Assembly (NCBI GenBank): GCA_003586115.2
Contig: QVOM02000042.1
Span: 32,045,679 to 32,109,678, forward strand
Source: Salvator merianae
Taxonomy: Eukaryota; Chordata; Lepidosauria; Squamata; Teiidae
Direction: 5' to 3'
Length of the DNA: 64,000 bases
This document shows, piece by piece, positions 44,522 through 56,711 of the stretch (the stretch's first letter is position 1; every line of letters begins with the position of its first letter). The translations under genes were made by a program, and so were the position numbers. The notes beneath the pieces are model-generated. The model was not told the origin of the DNA. It worked only from the letters and a program-made list of their open reading frames with translations, and ran no database searches.

Positions 44522-46489
44522 GACTAAGTCACTTCATTCTCCCTTCCCCCCTCCCCCTTCATGGTTTTTGCATTTTAATATTTTGCTTATCCTTTTATTT
44601 CTTCTGAGCCATACAGAAAACATTTTATTTGTATGGATTATAATGTGATTAAAAATAATAATAAAAAATAAATAGCATTAGTACTAATATTATTACCAAT
44701 ATAAAACAAAACATGCAACTTCTCACACATTGATTTTAGAAGATTTGACACTTTTCAGATAAACTGAAATTATTTACATGCAAGGCCTAATATGAGGGTG
44801 ACATTCTTGTCTTTTGTAAGACTGATATTCTACCCAAATTGTACCAGCACTGCCAAAAAACAAGTTTATTTTTTACTTTTCCAGTCATTTATTTGTTGCC
44901 AAATGTTAAAGCTGCATACCATGGCAAATCCAACCTGAATGAGGGTGTGGGTGGGCAGTGGTGGTTTCTGGAGCACATCCATGAGGTTGACAGGGACAGG
45001 ATGAAGCCCTGGTTGGAAGTCCTATTTTGATCTTGCTGTACCATTGCAAACCAAAACTTGGTATGATGAGATCAGAGCAGAGCTTCTAACTGATGTCTGG
45101 CTCTGCCCTATCATTCTATTACCCTTGCAATACCTGGGAAGAACACCTGGGATATGACAAGCACATGTCACCAGCAACAATGGGCCTGTAGCCAGCTTCT
45201 CAGGTAAGAATTTGCTCTTGGAGACGACTTGCCAGTCACTCCTGTCACTGGCATCTGGGGAAAGAAAGGTGGTAGTGACAACTGACCTTGACCATCTTCC
45301 ACCTGTTGCTATAAAGCACCAGATAAAAACTTTGAGGCTGCAGAACTTCTGTTTACATGGTGCACCTCCAAGCCCAGTAGTGAGATCAGAGGATCCCACC
45401 ATAATGATGGCCTTGAGGTACAAGCAAGTCCAAAACTCAGTAAAAATTATATTTCTGCAAAATCTTAGGAAATTCAAATGTTTGGATTTTGAGAATTTTA
45501 GAACGTCAGACTGGCCCATGGCTAAGCGGAAAGATTTTTTTAAATATATTTTTACACAAAATCATGATTTGTATAAAGGAGAAAAAAAAGCAAACCCAGA
45601 AAACAAACAAAAAATAAATATCTTGTTAATAAGCAAAATTACAATACAGAAATTAAAAAACTGAGTAGGAGACAATTAGCATGTAATCAGTATGTCCACA
45701 TAAGCCAGCTATATCTTCACTAGGTTCTCTCAATGCTTTACTAGTATCCCAAAAGAAATTATTACAGGGAGATTATAAATGTTTAAATAGGATTCCATTT
45801 TTCAATGTGTCAAGTATTTTCGAAAATTACTTTGATCTACATTGAGTGTTATGTTTTCCTTTTGTTCTATAATGGAAGAGTTTTCCTACTTCATGATGTG
45901 GTCTCTCTTGATTTACTTTCATATTAGAAGATGTTTGTTATCCTGCTTTGTGGAGTGCTATATAAATAAATAATTCTAGGATGATGGATGGTGCTTTATA
46001 CTGGAGCTAAACTATTAATGAAAGCATGGCTGTCAGCCTTTACTAACCCAAGTAGTCCTGATCTCCTGTGTGTCTTTTTTTAAAAATTTTATTTTGCAGT
46101 CCACACAAGACTTTCATTCCATCTGTCTAAGAAAATGGGTATAACCTTGACCTTCTGTATGCAGGCAGTGAAGGCAGGAGCTGGCTCCAACAGTTGCAGG
46201 CAGGGGGAGGTACTCAGAAGCATCAATATATATATGTATGTACTGTTTGTGGGCATGCTAGTTTTTCAGAATAGATGTTGCATTTGTATATATACATGTG
46301 TGCACGCACCTGTGTGAATGAGAGATCAAAATGGAGAGAAAGGGAAAAGGAGAAGGAGAGAGAGAGAGCAAGAGAAGAGGAAATTTAATGTCATTTAATA
46401 CCACTTTCTTATTAATTTTGTTTGGGTTTTATATTTAAAAGAATTTTATATTACACTACATATTGATATGTAATTACTGCATTTTCCTT
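44522..46489. other. No supported gene
   Basis: AT-rich with a moderate-GC section at 44930-45420. Overlapping frames on both strands at 45022-45664 have no domain. An (AAAT)-like end near 45955-45975 may be a LINE tail. A purine-rich tract lies at 46325-46385. Confidence 0.4.
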
Positions 46490-46585
46490 GGTAAGCTATT
46501 CAATAATTTGTCTGTATTTTGTTAATTGCTTGTAAACTGTCTTGAGCATATCATGAAAAGGCAGTATAGAAATAAACTGGTGATG
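46490..46585 (+). mobile_element. 3' tail of an L2/CR1-type LINE
   Basis: The sequence gcttgtaaactgtcttgag followed by catgaaaaggcagtatagaa and ataaa is the usual reptile LINE ending. Confidence 0.55.
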
Positions 46586-46673
46586 GTGAAACTGATGGTG
46601 AAGATGGTGATCCTTTTGATAGGTAATTTAGCTACACCGAGAGCTGCATTGTAGACACTCATCTACATCTATA

Positions 46674-46976
46674 AAACTCAGGCGCCACCTCCACTTACCA
46701 AAATAGGGTGCCCTCGATGTCCTGAAAGTGTGCCCTCTGCCATCCTATCTCACTGGCAGTGAGCACTTATGAAGCAATTGTGCATGCCGTTTTGCAGTGT
46801 GAACACTAGCAAAGGTGCATCCAAAGCAGAGCAGTTTCTCCCCACCCTACATGAAAGATGGCACCTCCTTGCTCCAAAATGGAGATGAGGAGGATGCTGT
46901 GGTCGGGGTTCCTCCTCCATCCACTGCAACACAGCTGCCCTGCCCAGAAGTGGAGATGCGGCCACAGTTTCCTACC
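46674..46976. mobile_element. 'AAGTGGAGAY' family TIR element, copy 3
   Basis: The left end, aggcgccacctccactta, and the right end (reverse complement gtggccgcatctccactt) are inverted repeats. Inverted relative to the copy at 35783-36057. Contains aaaatggagatgaggaggat. No coding capacity. Confidence 0.55.
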
Positions 46977-47536
46977 ATGGGAGCCTATATATGGGGCTCT
47001 TTGATTCATATCTCTGTAGGCTTCATGGATATTTGGAGGCTCTGGGTGTTAGGAGGAAAGTTAGGGAGATATGATCATTGGGGGGCTGCAGGGTTGTTTA
47101 GAAGAAAAACACGCTTTTCTTTGTAAACCAGTCTAGCATCTAGAATGCAGATAACTCCAAGGTATTTTAAGAAGCAAATGACAAATCATCCATGTGAATA
47201 TGCCCGACATGTTCTTTACAGAAGTAAAGCAACATTTCTTCGAAGACATTTCTAATGAGATATTTTCTATTACTATATTTTATTTTTAGCTCACCAAGAA
47301 AATGGTGTTTTATGTGAATTTATCCTACCATTAAAACCATAAAATAAAATAAGATAGGGTGGCATTCAACATTCTTGCCCTCCCTTGGCACCCAAAAGTA
47401 GTATGAAGTCCATTAGATCAAAGCTATTATGGAAGATACAGAGCAGAAGGAGGCTAGGCTGCTGCTGCTATTGCCACCCATGGACTTCTTGGATCTGGTG
47501 ACCAAACAACTTGCATCGATTGCAGCTGCTGATATC
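46977..47536. other. No recognisable feature
   Basis: Moderate-GC then AT-rich DNA. Confidence 0.4.
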
Positions 47537-47539
47537 TTT

Positions 47540-47875
47540 GGGCCTTTTCACACTGACCTGCTTAGAATGGTATAATTATACCATTCTAAGCTGATCAAGA
47601 CCCAGCGATGCAGTGGCCATTCACACTGCAAGTGGTGGAATAGCCCCAAACCAGGCCTCCAGGACTCACTGCACAAATGCAGACCCAATTGCTATGATGG
47701 CAGCTGCAGCAACATCTGCTCCCAGTCAAGCTGTGGTCAGCAGTTTAGCTGTCCACAGCTAATAGCATCCAGGAAGGCTGCAGACACTCCCAGACCCTGC
47801 AGCCACAGTGAAGAGCAGACACACTTCACTAGTGAGCATCTGCATGCTCACTACAAGGTAAGTTTAAACTGGCCC
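47540..47875. mobile_element. TIR DNA element (336 bp) with a 32-nt perfect palindrome
   Basis: The left end is GGGCCTTTTCACACTGACC; the right end, inverted, is GGGCCAGTTTAAACTTACC. It is flanked by TTT at 47537-47539 and 47876-47878, a possible 3-bp duplication in a T-rich context. The body is GC-rich and rich in gctgcag motifs. A perfect palindrome at 47560-47591 lies 20 bases inside the left end. No ORF. Confidence 0.6.
47560..47591. repeat. 32-nt perfect palindrome without spacer
   Basis: The half-site gcttagaatggtataa is followed directly by its exact reverse complement. It can form a cruciform or a perfect dimeric binding site. Confidence 0.97.
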
Positions 47876-47878
47876 TTT

Positions 47879-48598
47879 CTCTCTGCTTTAACTTTCCTCT
47901 TTCATACCAGTATATGCAAAGAATAAGCAGTTCTAGATGTGTTTTGCATTGCAGGTAATTTAATAGTTGCAACGAGATCAACTGTGAGGTTAAACATTCT
48001 ATTAAACACGCCTGAATTACATGAAAAAAAGAAAACTGTTATGCTCAGTTTACCACACAGCTTACTTTAGAAAACATGCTGAACAAATAAATGCACAATA
48101 GAGATTTGATAAAATGGAAAATGGTTGCTGTTGTACGCTGTAGAGGTATACAAATTCGCCTGCTGATCTGGGGAGGGGGGAACACTCCTGCATCATTGAA
48201 TGACAGCCTCATGTTTGTACAAATTAGCATGATTTTACAGGGCTCCAAGGAACAGGAAGGACTCGTACTTACTGAAACTCACCTGTATTCTGGAGGTTTA
48301 GGGGAAGACCAAGGCACAAGTGCCAGGTTCACAACTGCCATGTTATGTATGTGTTTGATTGAGAAGGCAAATTTGGGCACTCGTGTCTTGTAACACATAC
48401 CACCATCACAAAATCCCACTATCCCCTTCAATTCTGTTTTACCAGCTCACCTGTTTTCCCCCTTTTTTTCTGTTTCCCTCCATCTTGCCAAACTTGATTC
48501 ATTTTTCTTGTCTGTTTTCTGTTCATATAATGTGGCCAAGGAATGTGAATTTCCCCTGGCTGATCATCACATAAGGAGAGCAGCGAGCTTCTAACTGA
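47879..48598. other. No recognisable feature
   Basis: AT-rich DNA with pyrimidine-rich stretches near 48450-48480. Confidence 0.4.
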
Positions 48599-49230
48599 AG
48601 GTGCCTCCAGATGGCAAGATGAAATTGCAGGATTGTTTTTAGACTGCCTGTAGGTGACGAAGGGAAAATGCAGGAACTTGTTTAGATCCTGCAATTGCGT
48701 CTCACTATCCCTGCTGGTAGGGAAATATCCCAGGGCAAGCCTGGGTCCTTACTGTTCCGGCATTTCTCCCAGTGGAGAAAATACCAGGAACTGCACAAGC
48801 ATCCATCTCTGCGCTTGCACAGTGGGTATTTGGACTTTGTCTCTGTGCTTGTGCAGTGGGTACTTGCAATAGGAAGAATCCTGGGAACAAGAGTTCTTCT
48901 TTTCCAAATAAAGGATATTCTGGGATTTTGCCTCTATATCCTGGGGCTAACTGGGACTGCCACAGATACAGGTGGCAATCCTAATATAGTGCTGGGATAA
49001 TCCTGGGTTTTGGACGCTGTCTGGATACAATTTTAGATCCCGCAATATCTCTTACTGCTCTTGCCAGCAGGAGGCAACACCTAGGAAAATCTCAGGGTCA
49101 TCTTTCAAAAGTAGCTGTATGATAGGAAGCATCAATCCACTTCCATTTGTTTTTGTTTGTTTTTTGGTGTGGTCCCTGCAAATAGGTACTTTTTCAAGAG
49201 CAGCGATTAAATTGTGTTTGGAGGCACCAC
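48599..49230. mobile_element. TIR DNA element, 'TGCMTCCAGATGTC' family (about 630 bp)
   Basis: The left end is ggtgcctccagatggc; the right end, inverted, is ggtgcctccaaacac. The interior repeats the word gtgcagtgggta/gcacagtgggta twice (near 48820 and 48850), and parts (cctggggctaactggg, then gccacagatacaggtgg) recur at 52470-52510. Frames inside overlap on both strands and are not genes. Confidence 0.55.
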
Positions 49231-50184
49231 GATTTATGACTGATTGATTGGTTGCTTTTTGCAGACCATGGCATTCTTAAATATCTCCATAACCTAAAGG
49301 TGGCTGTCTTGCTTTTCCCACTATTTTCCGGTTTCCATAGACGTATCACAGAAAAGACTATTCTTTAATTATTACGATTTTTGTTGCTCATGAAATGTCC
49401 TAATTCTTTGCTATCTCTTTCAAGCTTATAATTACAGTCTTTCTCAATATTAATCTCCTCCTTAATTCTCCAGCAGACTGTCTACTTTTGTTTCTGCTGG
49501 AGCCTAAGAGAATGCCTTGTGTTCCTTGTCACCTGTAAGTTCACTAAATTGTTAATTTTCCACTTTCCACTTCAATTCCAATTTTCATCTCTCCCAAGTC
49601 CTCTTAAATGTTTTCTGCACTAGTTCACTGTGGCAGCACCAAGGCTGCAGGAGAGGGCTACATGTCTATTCTTAGCCTTTAATCATCCCAAGTCATGGCA
49701 AATGGACTCCATGCTTCCGCTTAATGAAGAAAATGCTCATGGGCACATCTTTGACCACTGCATTTCCATTTTTGGCAGCAATAGGCACCCTACAATGAGT
49801 GTGCCACCCCAGCAAAGGGTGCAATCATTTCCCACCCTTGGTGAAAATGTCTCAGTCACCATGTCATTAAGTGCTTGCATGATCCAAAATAGAAGCATGG
49901 AAGTGCTTGTCAACACAGTGATTGAGGTAGGTGGATAAAATGTATTGATTAGTTGAAGAGCATTTCCTAACATATGCAAGTGATTGAAATGTTTCATCAA
50001 GAACCCGACTTTCAGGTCCTCTTCTCTGTCATATGGAGACATGACCAGAGTTTCCATATCAGACCAAAGCACTGTTTGGCATGGTTTACTGAAATCAAAA
50101 GATAACAACAAATAACCATTAAGCCCCTTCCCTGAGTGCCATGCAACAGGCAGCGTCTGAAAGTTAAAGGTTACAATAAGAATA
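49231..50184. other. No supported gene
   Basis: AT-rich DNA. The 161-codon minus-strand frame at 49737-50222 overlaps the RTE remnant only at its start and otherwise has no domain. Confidence 0.4.
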
Positions 50185-50400
50185 TGCATCCTTGTTTCAC
50201 TCTCTTCCAAACTCTGAACCACTGTTTTCCTCCAAATTCAGTTATTATAGTATCTTGTTCATTACAAATATTCCTTAGAAGGGTATTTAGGTGTTCTGGT
50301 ACACCATTAGCCTTAATATACTCTGCAATCTGATATGCTTTACAGAGTCAAAAGCTTTTATATAGTAACTAAGACTGTGGTCATACCCAAGTTTTAAGAT
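50185..50400 (-). mobile_element. RTE-clade (BovB-like) reverse transcriptase fragment, decayed
   Basis: Read on the minus strand across frame breaks, the sequence gives YIKAFDSVKH, then NGVPEHLNTLLRNIC, TEFGGKQWF and VKQGCI. This is the order of the central reverse transcriptase region of RTE/BovB elements. It is a different part of the element, and opposite in strand, from the BovB at 42667-43297, so it is an independent insertion. Confidence 0.75.
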
Positions 50401-51212
50401 GATCTCAGGTAGTTCTCGATACCCAGGAGTCACACACAAAAATGTCCTTCCAATTTTTCTCTGAGCTATTCCCCCCAAACCTGATCCATACTGTAATCAG
50501 GTAATCCCAGCAATGAAACTGTTTCTGTTCCTCAGTCCATTTAAATTTTCAGAATGTGATCACTCAAGAGGACTATTGGAAACAGCTATTGTATTCTTCT
50601 GGTTGGTCAGAGAGCCAATATCTCTGACCTGTTGGGCATTCTTGCGGGCTGATGGCATCATCCACCACCTCCTCCTTTTCCCACATCACCACCTACCTCT
50701 TTTCCCCTTTTCTATTATTACAACTAAAAAAGAGAGGGAGACAAATAGAGTCAGAGGAAGGTGGTGACCCATAGGGCATCCCCCCCCCCTTCATCCTCCT
50801 TTTAATCTGAATTGCGATTGCAGAGGGAACCACAAAGACACACACACATACACATATTCCTTAGTCTCTCTCTCTGTCTTCCCCCTTTCTAGACTGTAAT
50901 AAAAAAGGAGGGTTGAGGAGGATAGTGGCAAAGGGAGGTAGCCTTGTCAGGTTGGTTCCCCTGAGAAACTAAAATTTGACTGAGGGATGGTATCCAATCA
51001 CAGAGGGCACAGAGAAGAGAAGAATGAGATGAGTGGAGAGAAAAATGTTCCCTGACACCAAACTGAGGCTTGGGAGGTAGAAAAGTATGAACAAAGAAAG
51101 ATGAACTGAACGAGCACTGTATTAGATGAGTATGATCAAACAAAAAATGCAGTGAGTCTCCACTGGGCCCAATGATAAACTAATCTGTTGGCAAAGGTAA
51201 ATTTCATTGTAG

Positions 51213-51214
<2 letters not shown>
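50401..51214. other. No supported gene; low-complexity runs
   Basis: Includes a C-run at about 50780-50790, a (CA)-rich stretch near 50836-50855 and a (CT) stretch near 50865. No transposon ends recognised. Confidence 0.4.

Positions 51215-51250
<36 letters not shown>
51215..51250. repeat. (TG)n microsatellite
   Basis: Uninterrupted TG run of about 18 units. Confidence 0.98.
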
Positions 51251-51251
<1 letters not shown>

Positions 51252-52240
51252 AATTATCTTAGTTATATGACTCCTTGTGTCTCAGTCTTTTCAAAGATTG
51301 TCCTTTTTTAGGAGGGTATCTTTCTGTCTATAGCTCTATCCTTCTTTATAAAAATGCTTGCAAAAAAAATAGCTAGTTTAAATAATTAATACAGTGGTTC
51401 TATAATCTGTGCATTCTCTGGAAACCTTTTTCTTCAATATGGCTATATATACTGATCATTTCCAATCTTTAGGTCTCCTAAGTTCTTTTTTTCACATTAT
51501 TGACATAGAACTATTAAAAAATTAACTGTCCTCTTGCAGTTTTAAACAGGCCATAAGCATTTGATATGCACTCTGTTTTTCTTTTGTTTGAAAGCTGGTA
51601 TAGTACTCGTATTTTATTGCTAAAAGCTTCCTAAACATATTTTGTCTCTGCAAATATTCCTGTCATTCCTTAATTTTGTTTGTAATCTGGTTCAATATGG
51701 TAGTTTAAAATTTCTGTGGCCCCATTTGCCTCTACCAAGGTGGCAAGGTGGCAAGGCAAGCAAATGGCCATGTGCCAGATGTGCTGGCCTCCTGGCCCTT
51801 CCTTCACAAGTGGTGATCTTTTCTTAAGTTGCTTTTAAGTACTCTTAGGTACCCTGAAGTGGTGTCAGCATGAAGAGCTGTTTGGATTGCCCCCTCATCC
51901 TCATGAAGCCCATTACCTCGAAATTAAGACTTTGCATCAGCTATGTAGCCTGACTCACTGGCAAATGACTTATGTGTGTAAGCAGAGTTCCATTCACAAA
52001 GTCAATCCATGCAGTGCAGAGTGGCAACTTGGAGCTCTATGAATTTGCCCACCATCTTCCCATCCCAGCACTTACAGCTACTAAGTCAGAGCCGAGGACT
52101 ACTGCATTTGAACTCTGTTCGTGTCCAGCTCCAGAAGCCATCTGAAAATTGTGCTAAAAAGCAATATTCCAGAGTAAAGACCCTCCAGAGTAACTGTTTG
52201 TTGACTGGACAGTGTGGGACTGGCATTGTGCTTGTATGAT
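51251..52240. other. No recognisable feature
   Basis: AT-rich to 51710, then moderate GC. Short tandem wording ggtggcaaggt at 51738-51757. Confidence 0.4.
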
Positions 52241-52720
52241 CTAGTGATGTGCACATCCACATATTTCAAGGCACAAAATACCCAGAAGTGCAAAATCACC
52301 ACAACCGTGCATGTACAACTGCCCTTTTCAAGCTCCACACATACACAGTGATCACATTCAAGATGGCGGCTCCCACCAGCAGCATCCAGGATATAGCTTT
52401 GTTTTGGGAAAACCTGTGTTCAGAGATGCTTTTTTCTGAAATAGATTATAGCAGATTTCCACCTCATTACTCTGGGGCTATTCTGGGGTTGCCACAGATA
52501 TATGTGGAAATCCCAACACAGTCAAACCATGACAGTTCTGTTTATCCCCCCAACTATGGTAGATGTGGGCCCTGTTTCAAATGGACTAGAATTTTGGCAG
52601 CTGAATTCAGTGGAAGCCTGAATAGAAATAATCTTGAAAGTTTTTTTGTTTTTTTTAAATGTGCTCCATTTTTTGAAAAGACAGGGAGACAGAGGGTGCC
52701 TCCACATGTCACATAATTAT
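52241..52720. mobile_element. Possible DNA-element segment related to 48599-49230
   Basis: It starts with an hAT-like word, tagtgatgtgcac, at about 52243. It shares ctctggggctattctggg and gccacagatatatgtgg with 48940-48985 and has ggtgcctccacatgtcac at about 52695. Ends and orientation are unresolved, and more than one element may be nested here. The 155-codon frame at 52249-52716 is therefore not supported as a gene. Confidence 0.4.
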
Positions 52721-55700
52721 TTCACTGTATCCCATAAGTTCAAAATTACTGACTTTCACAACAGTCATGTGGAAGAGAAAATTAGTGTGTTGTCAGCTGA
52801 TAACTTATGACACTTACCCTATGATGTCAAGAAACTTCTGTGCAAGTGATCCACCCTGTCTACCTGCTTCCGCATTGGCTGAAGGGGGAACCAATAACAT
52901 GTAGCTATGGGTTTCCAGAACTTTAAAGTCCTGGCTGTATTTCTGCACATATTTTTGAAAGACCTCACATAACAAATCCAATGGGAGCATGCTTCCATAA
53001 TGAGAAACTGCTTCACTACAAAAGTCCTTTTTCCCATAATACATTTATTATGCAACTTTGCCTCGAAATTTTGGAATACATATATGATGCAGGTAAGCAA
53101 ATCTGGCAATTCAAGAATAATTTCACAATAATTACAATAAAAACAAGCTGTCTGGATACAGTCAGAAAACCTAATCTTGCAGACCTGCATTATCCCTGCT
53201 GAGTTTTACAATGGGATGCATGAATGGCAAGATTTCCCAGTGCCTTTACAGTGCTACGAATGCACCATAACAGGGTAGAGTGCACAAAACCCTGTTTCCC
53301 CATGGAACATTCAGTGCTCTGGAAAAGTGTGGCATCCTCATAGACCCACTTAGGGTGCTTAAACAACAGAAAAGGAGGAAAAGCTCTAAGGGTTCTTCCT
53401 GCCTCTCACTGTCAGTGGCTCCACCCTTACCCTTACCATGCCATCACTTCTTACCTCTCTCCTTGATGGTCTGTATGAAGTCATCAAGCACAGGAAATGG
53501 CCCAGGCAATGAACGTTCCACTGCTTTAAGAGGAGGGCTATTATCTGTCTTAATTCTTAGGGGAAAGAGCACTACGTTTGGAGCATTCTTCCCCTCTCTT
53601 GTGTGGGTTTTACCAACAAGTTTAATGATCCACTTGGCTGTTAGGTTTGCAGCCAGGGAACACAAGTTCCAGGCTGATCTTGATGGCTGGAGGAAGCAAA
53701 TGGTAGCACTACTGTTTATTTTCAGTAGGAGGGAAGAGAGTGTTAGACTTGTAGAGCTCTTCCCTCTTTCATGCAGACCTTGCCAACGTTATTACTAGAC
53801 AGACATAGCTGGGTTTTCTTTAATTGCTGGCTTATAGATTCGTCCTTGGTTTTGTTTTGTTTTTGCTATTCTTGTAGACAAGATAACTAATACTGATGCT
53901 TGCAAGGAATCAGAAACGATTCAGATGATGGAACAGAAAAGTTACTTCCACAAAAAGTCTGACTATAAATACAAGAATTCTATGGAGGGCATCCATGCAG
54001 CATTTTGGCAAAGAATGAAAAAATGTTATTTGTTTCTGGTCTACTGTTAATGAAGCCACAGAAGCAATACACTGAAGCTCCATTTTAAATTGTACTATCA
54101 GGAATTGAAGGCATATCATGAGTGTTCTGGCGGAAAATGATTACTAGATTAACTACTTCTTCAAATGTACAGATAAGATATATTTGTGTAGGAAATGGAA
54201 GTTACTTGTCCTGCGCTGTGTAGAACTGATTCAGGATATGATTGCTTTTTTGTTATGCAGTGTAGTGTGTGAGGTGTGGAGTTAAGCTAATTCTGCTTGG
54301 AGGCACTGCAGGTAATTTTTCATATAAAATCTCATCAGCTTTCAAATTCTGCATGCCAACATGTCATCAGCATCAAAAAAAGTAACCAGCTGGAGTTATT
54401 TAGCTAGTTGACAGTCATTTATTTACTGAGAGACCTGTGAAAACCTTGTTTTACTTTGATGCAATCCAATTTTGCATTTCCCCTGATATATATAAACCTT
54501 CTTTAAATGATTAAATTTTCAAGTATTGTAACAGTAATGGACTATAATTTTGAATAAACATGAGCAGTTAAATGAAATGATTGTTTTATGGAAATTGCTT
54601 TGGCTCTTTCCCAACTTTTCCAGGCTTCTTATTCAAATTAAACAACTTTTAGCCAACAATTACATTAAATAACAATATAAATACTGCAACAGAATGCAAT
54701 GAATTAAAGTGGAAATAATTACCAGGGAATTGCTTTAAAAACTGGGCATCACCTCACACTTATGAGAATAAGATAATACCATCCTGTCCTACTTTTCTTT
54801 GTAAAATCTTTTGTGCTGATTCAATAATAGTAAGTAGCCTGTTCCTTAAATTAATCAATTAAAAGTTAGGAACATCCATAAAAAAGTACAGAAAATTTTA
54901 CTGGCTGTAACAGTAGAGCAAATAATTCTATCTAGGACTCAACCAAATGATCTTTTGTGGTTTGTAAGATTTTTTTCAGTCTTTTTTGCTATACTAATGA
55001 TTATTTTGGAGCCTCCCTGAATTTTTAGGAGCTGTGCTAGCCACTTCATGTATCATGCTCATTTTACAGAAGAAGATGGAAAGTGATGCCGCTTACTACT
55101 AACTGTATCTATTTAAATTCCACCTTCTGCACCCTTATTAAAGGGATAAGATCTCTGACCTTGGTTCCATATCATTGATCATTGATCCTTTATTGATAAA
55201 CATATTGATCACTGACATCTGTTACAGAGAACCTGCACAGTGTTCTGGAATCCTAATCACACTGGTGTACATATAGTGTGTCTGTCTACGTATGCACAAA
55301 TCTATTTATTTTGTCTTTCAATCTATGGGGCTTTTTATTCAATGCATGAAAATAGCCAGCATTGCACCTCCTCTTTACCTTATGAATAGAGCTCCATAAG
55401 TACCAAATTAGAGATTTTCTAGTTTTAGATAGTGCTGGAGTTGTCTGTGAGCAGAAGAGTGAAGTTGTTTTTGAGCAGAAGATATACGATTGGCTGTGCG
55501 TTGTAGCATAATGTTTCATATAGATTGAACTCAAATCAATGGTAGGCATTTTCACAATTTCTTAAACTCCTGAATACCTGCCATGACTCATACAGCAGAA
55601 CTGGTGGGGCAGCAGGAAAGGGATGAAGGTCTCATTGGAGACTCAGCATTGATCTTTCTAAACCATGGCTACAGTTTATAACTTATGAAGTTATAAATAG

Positions 55701-55852
55701 TTAAGTTTGTTTGATCCAATTTGTGAGCACCAATAAAGAACTCTTCTGCAAGTTATGTGAAAACTTGAACAAAAAGGGAAGGCAATCAAAAGATGCAAAA
55801 ATGATAATTTAATGTCCAGGGTTTAAGCCATATTTTTTGTGTTAAGCATCTT
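52721..55852. other. No supported gene
   Basis: Mostly AT-rich unique-looking DNA. A 172-codon plus-strand frame at 53280-53798 has no recognisable domain, no good start context and no splice-site pattern, so I leave it out as a gene. No repeat ends were seen. Confidence 0.4.
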
Positions 55853-55912
55853 AATTTTCCTTCCTTCCCCCCCTTCCATCCCTCCCTCCTTCCTTCCTCC
55901 TTTCTTTTTGTC
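55853..55912. repeat. Pyrimidine (CCTT/CCCT)n tract
   Basis: Mixed CCTT, CCCT and TCCT units with a C7 run on the plus strand. Confidence 0.9.
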
Positions 55913-55989
55913 TACATGCCTGAAAAATATATATATCAAAAGTGCATATAGAAAGAGTTCTCACCACTACTGCATTTTAAAATTTGAAT

Positions 55990-56230
55990 TTGATGTCCTT
56001 TCCACATGTGGCAATGTCCCATGATAAGAAGATGTCCAGAAGTCTGCTTTCTACATGCTAGTAAGGATTACAGAAGCCCCCATCCCTTCCCAGCACTCCC
56101 TGTTCACAAAAGATAGAGTGTAGACCATGATAGCACACTCAAAATGGTGCTCTAATCTGGGTGTGCTAGGGGTGGCATACTGGACCATGGGGCCTGCAGA
56201 TGGCACTTCATGGTATATCCTGTCCTGTAA
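55990..56230 (+). mobile_element. DNA-element family A, shorter copy
   Basis: The left end, gatgtcctttccacatgtgg, followed by caatgtccc parallels 56712 (ggcccattccacatgggaca). The words agagtgtagaccatgatagc and ctcaaaatggtgctctaatc match agagcatagaaagtcatagg and ctcaaaatggggctttatcc at 56810-56850. Confidence 0.55.
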
Positions 56231-56711
56231 TACTAGTCATAAGTGTACATACACTTTTAGAGTTCAACCCTCTCATTGGTTGTGCCTATGGTACAGGTTT
56301 CCAAATGACTGTATAGAATGTAAGGACCAAAGGGCAAAGGAACAAAATATCAGGTTTAACCAGAGAAAATGTTTGCCAAGGCCTCTCTCCTGCCCTCCTT
56401 TTCCCCATCCTTCTCTGTGGCCCACCAGTCTGAAAAAAAAAAGTGAAACATTGCACAACCAAAAATATACTAAGGACTCACTCTCTCTTTCTTTTTTGCT
56501 TTTCTTCTTTTCTTTTATCTTTCTTTCCTTTTCTGTCATTTAGTCTCTCAGTAAGGCAGTATTGACTGTCACAGCTGCATCATTTACTCTTTTCTCTGTA
56601 TTTCTATTCTAACCATGCCACTTTCTATTAGCCATTCAAGTCAAGCGTTGGAAGGCTGGGTAACCTGATGTCAAAATTAGCTTTGTTTTGTTTCCTCTTC
56701 TTTTTAGGCTT
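56231..56711. other. No supported gene; pyrimidine-rich stretch
   Basis: Contains a T/C-rich tract near 56480-56545. The complementary frames at 56127-56543 are explained by low complexity. Confidence 0.4.

Noticed and set aside
45022..45664. Overlapping 165- and 150-codon ORFs on opposite strands
   Set aside because: Both strands are open over the same interval with no domain on either, which is typical of moderate-GC non-coding DNA.
46070..46200. Acceptor-like sequence (ttttattttgcag near 46100) followed by an open frame compatible with phase 1 from the exon at 3113
   Set aside because: The open frame has no domain or conservation evidence and only a weak donor-like gtactc afterwards. One acceptor-like site in 60 kb of AT-rich DNA is expected by chance.
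52249..52716. 155-codon plus-strand ORF
   Set aside because: It overlaps sequence shared with the TIR element at 48599-49230 and has no domain.
53280..53798. 172-codon plus-strand ORF
   Set aside because: No recognisable domain, no supporting start context or splice sites, and the opposite strand is also partly open. A frame of this length can arise by chance in 64 kb.
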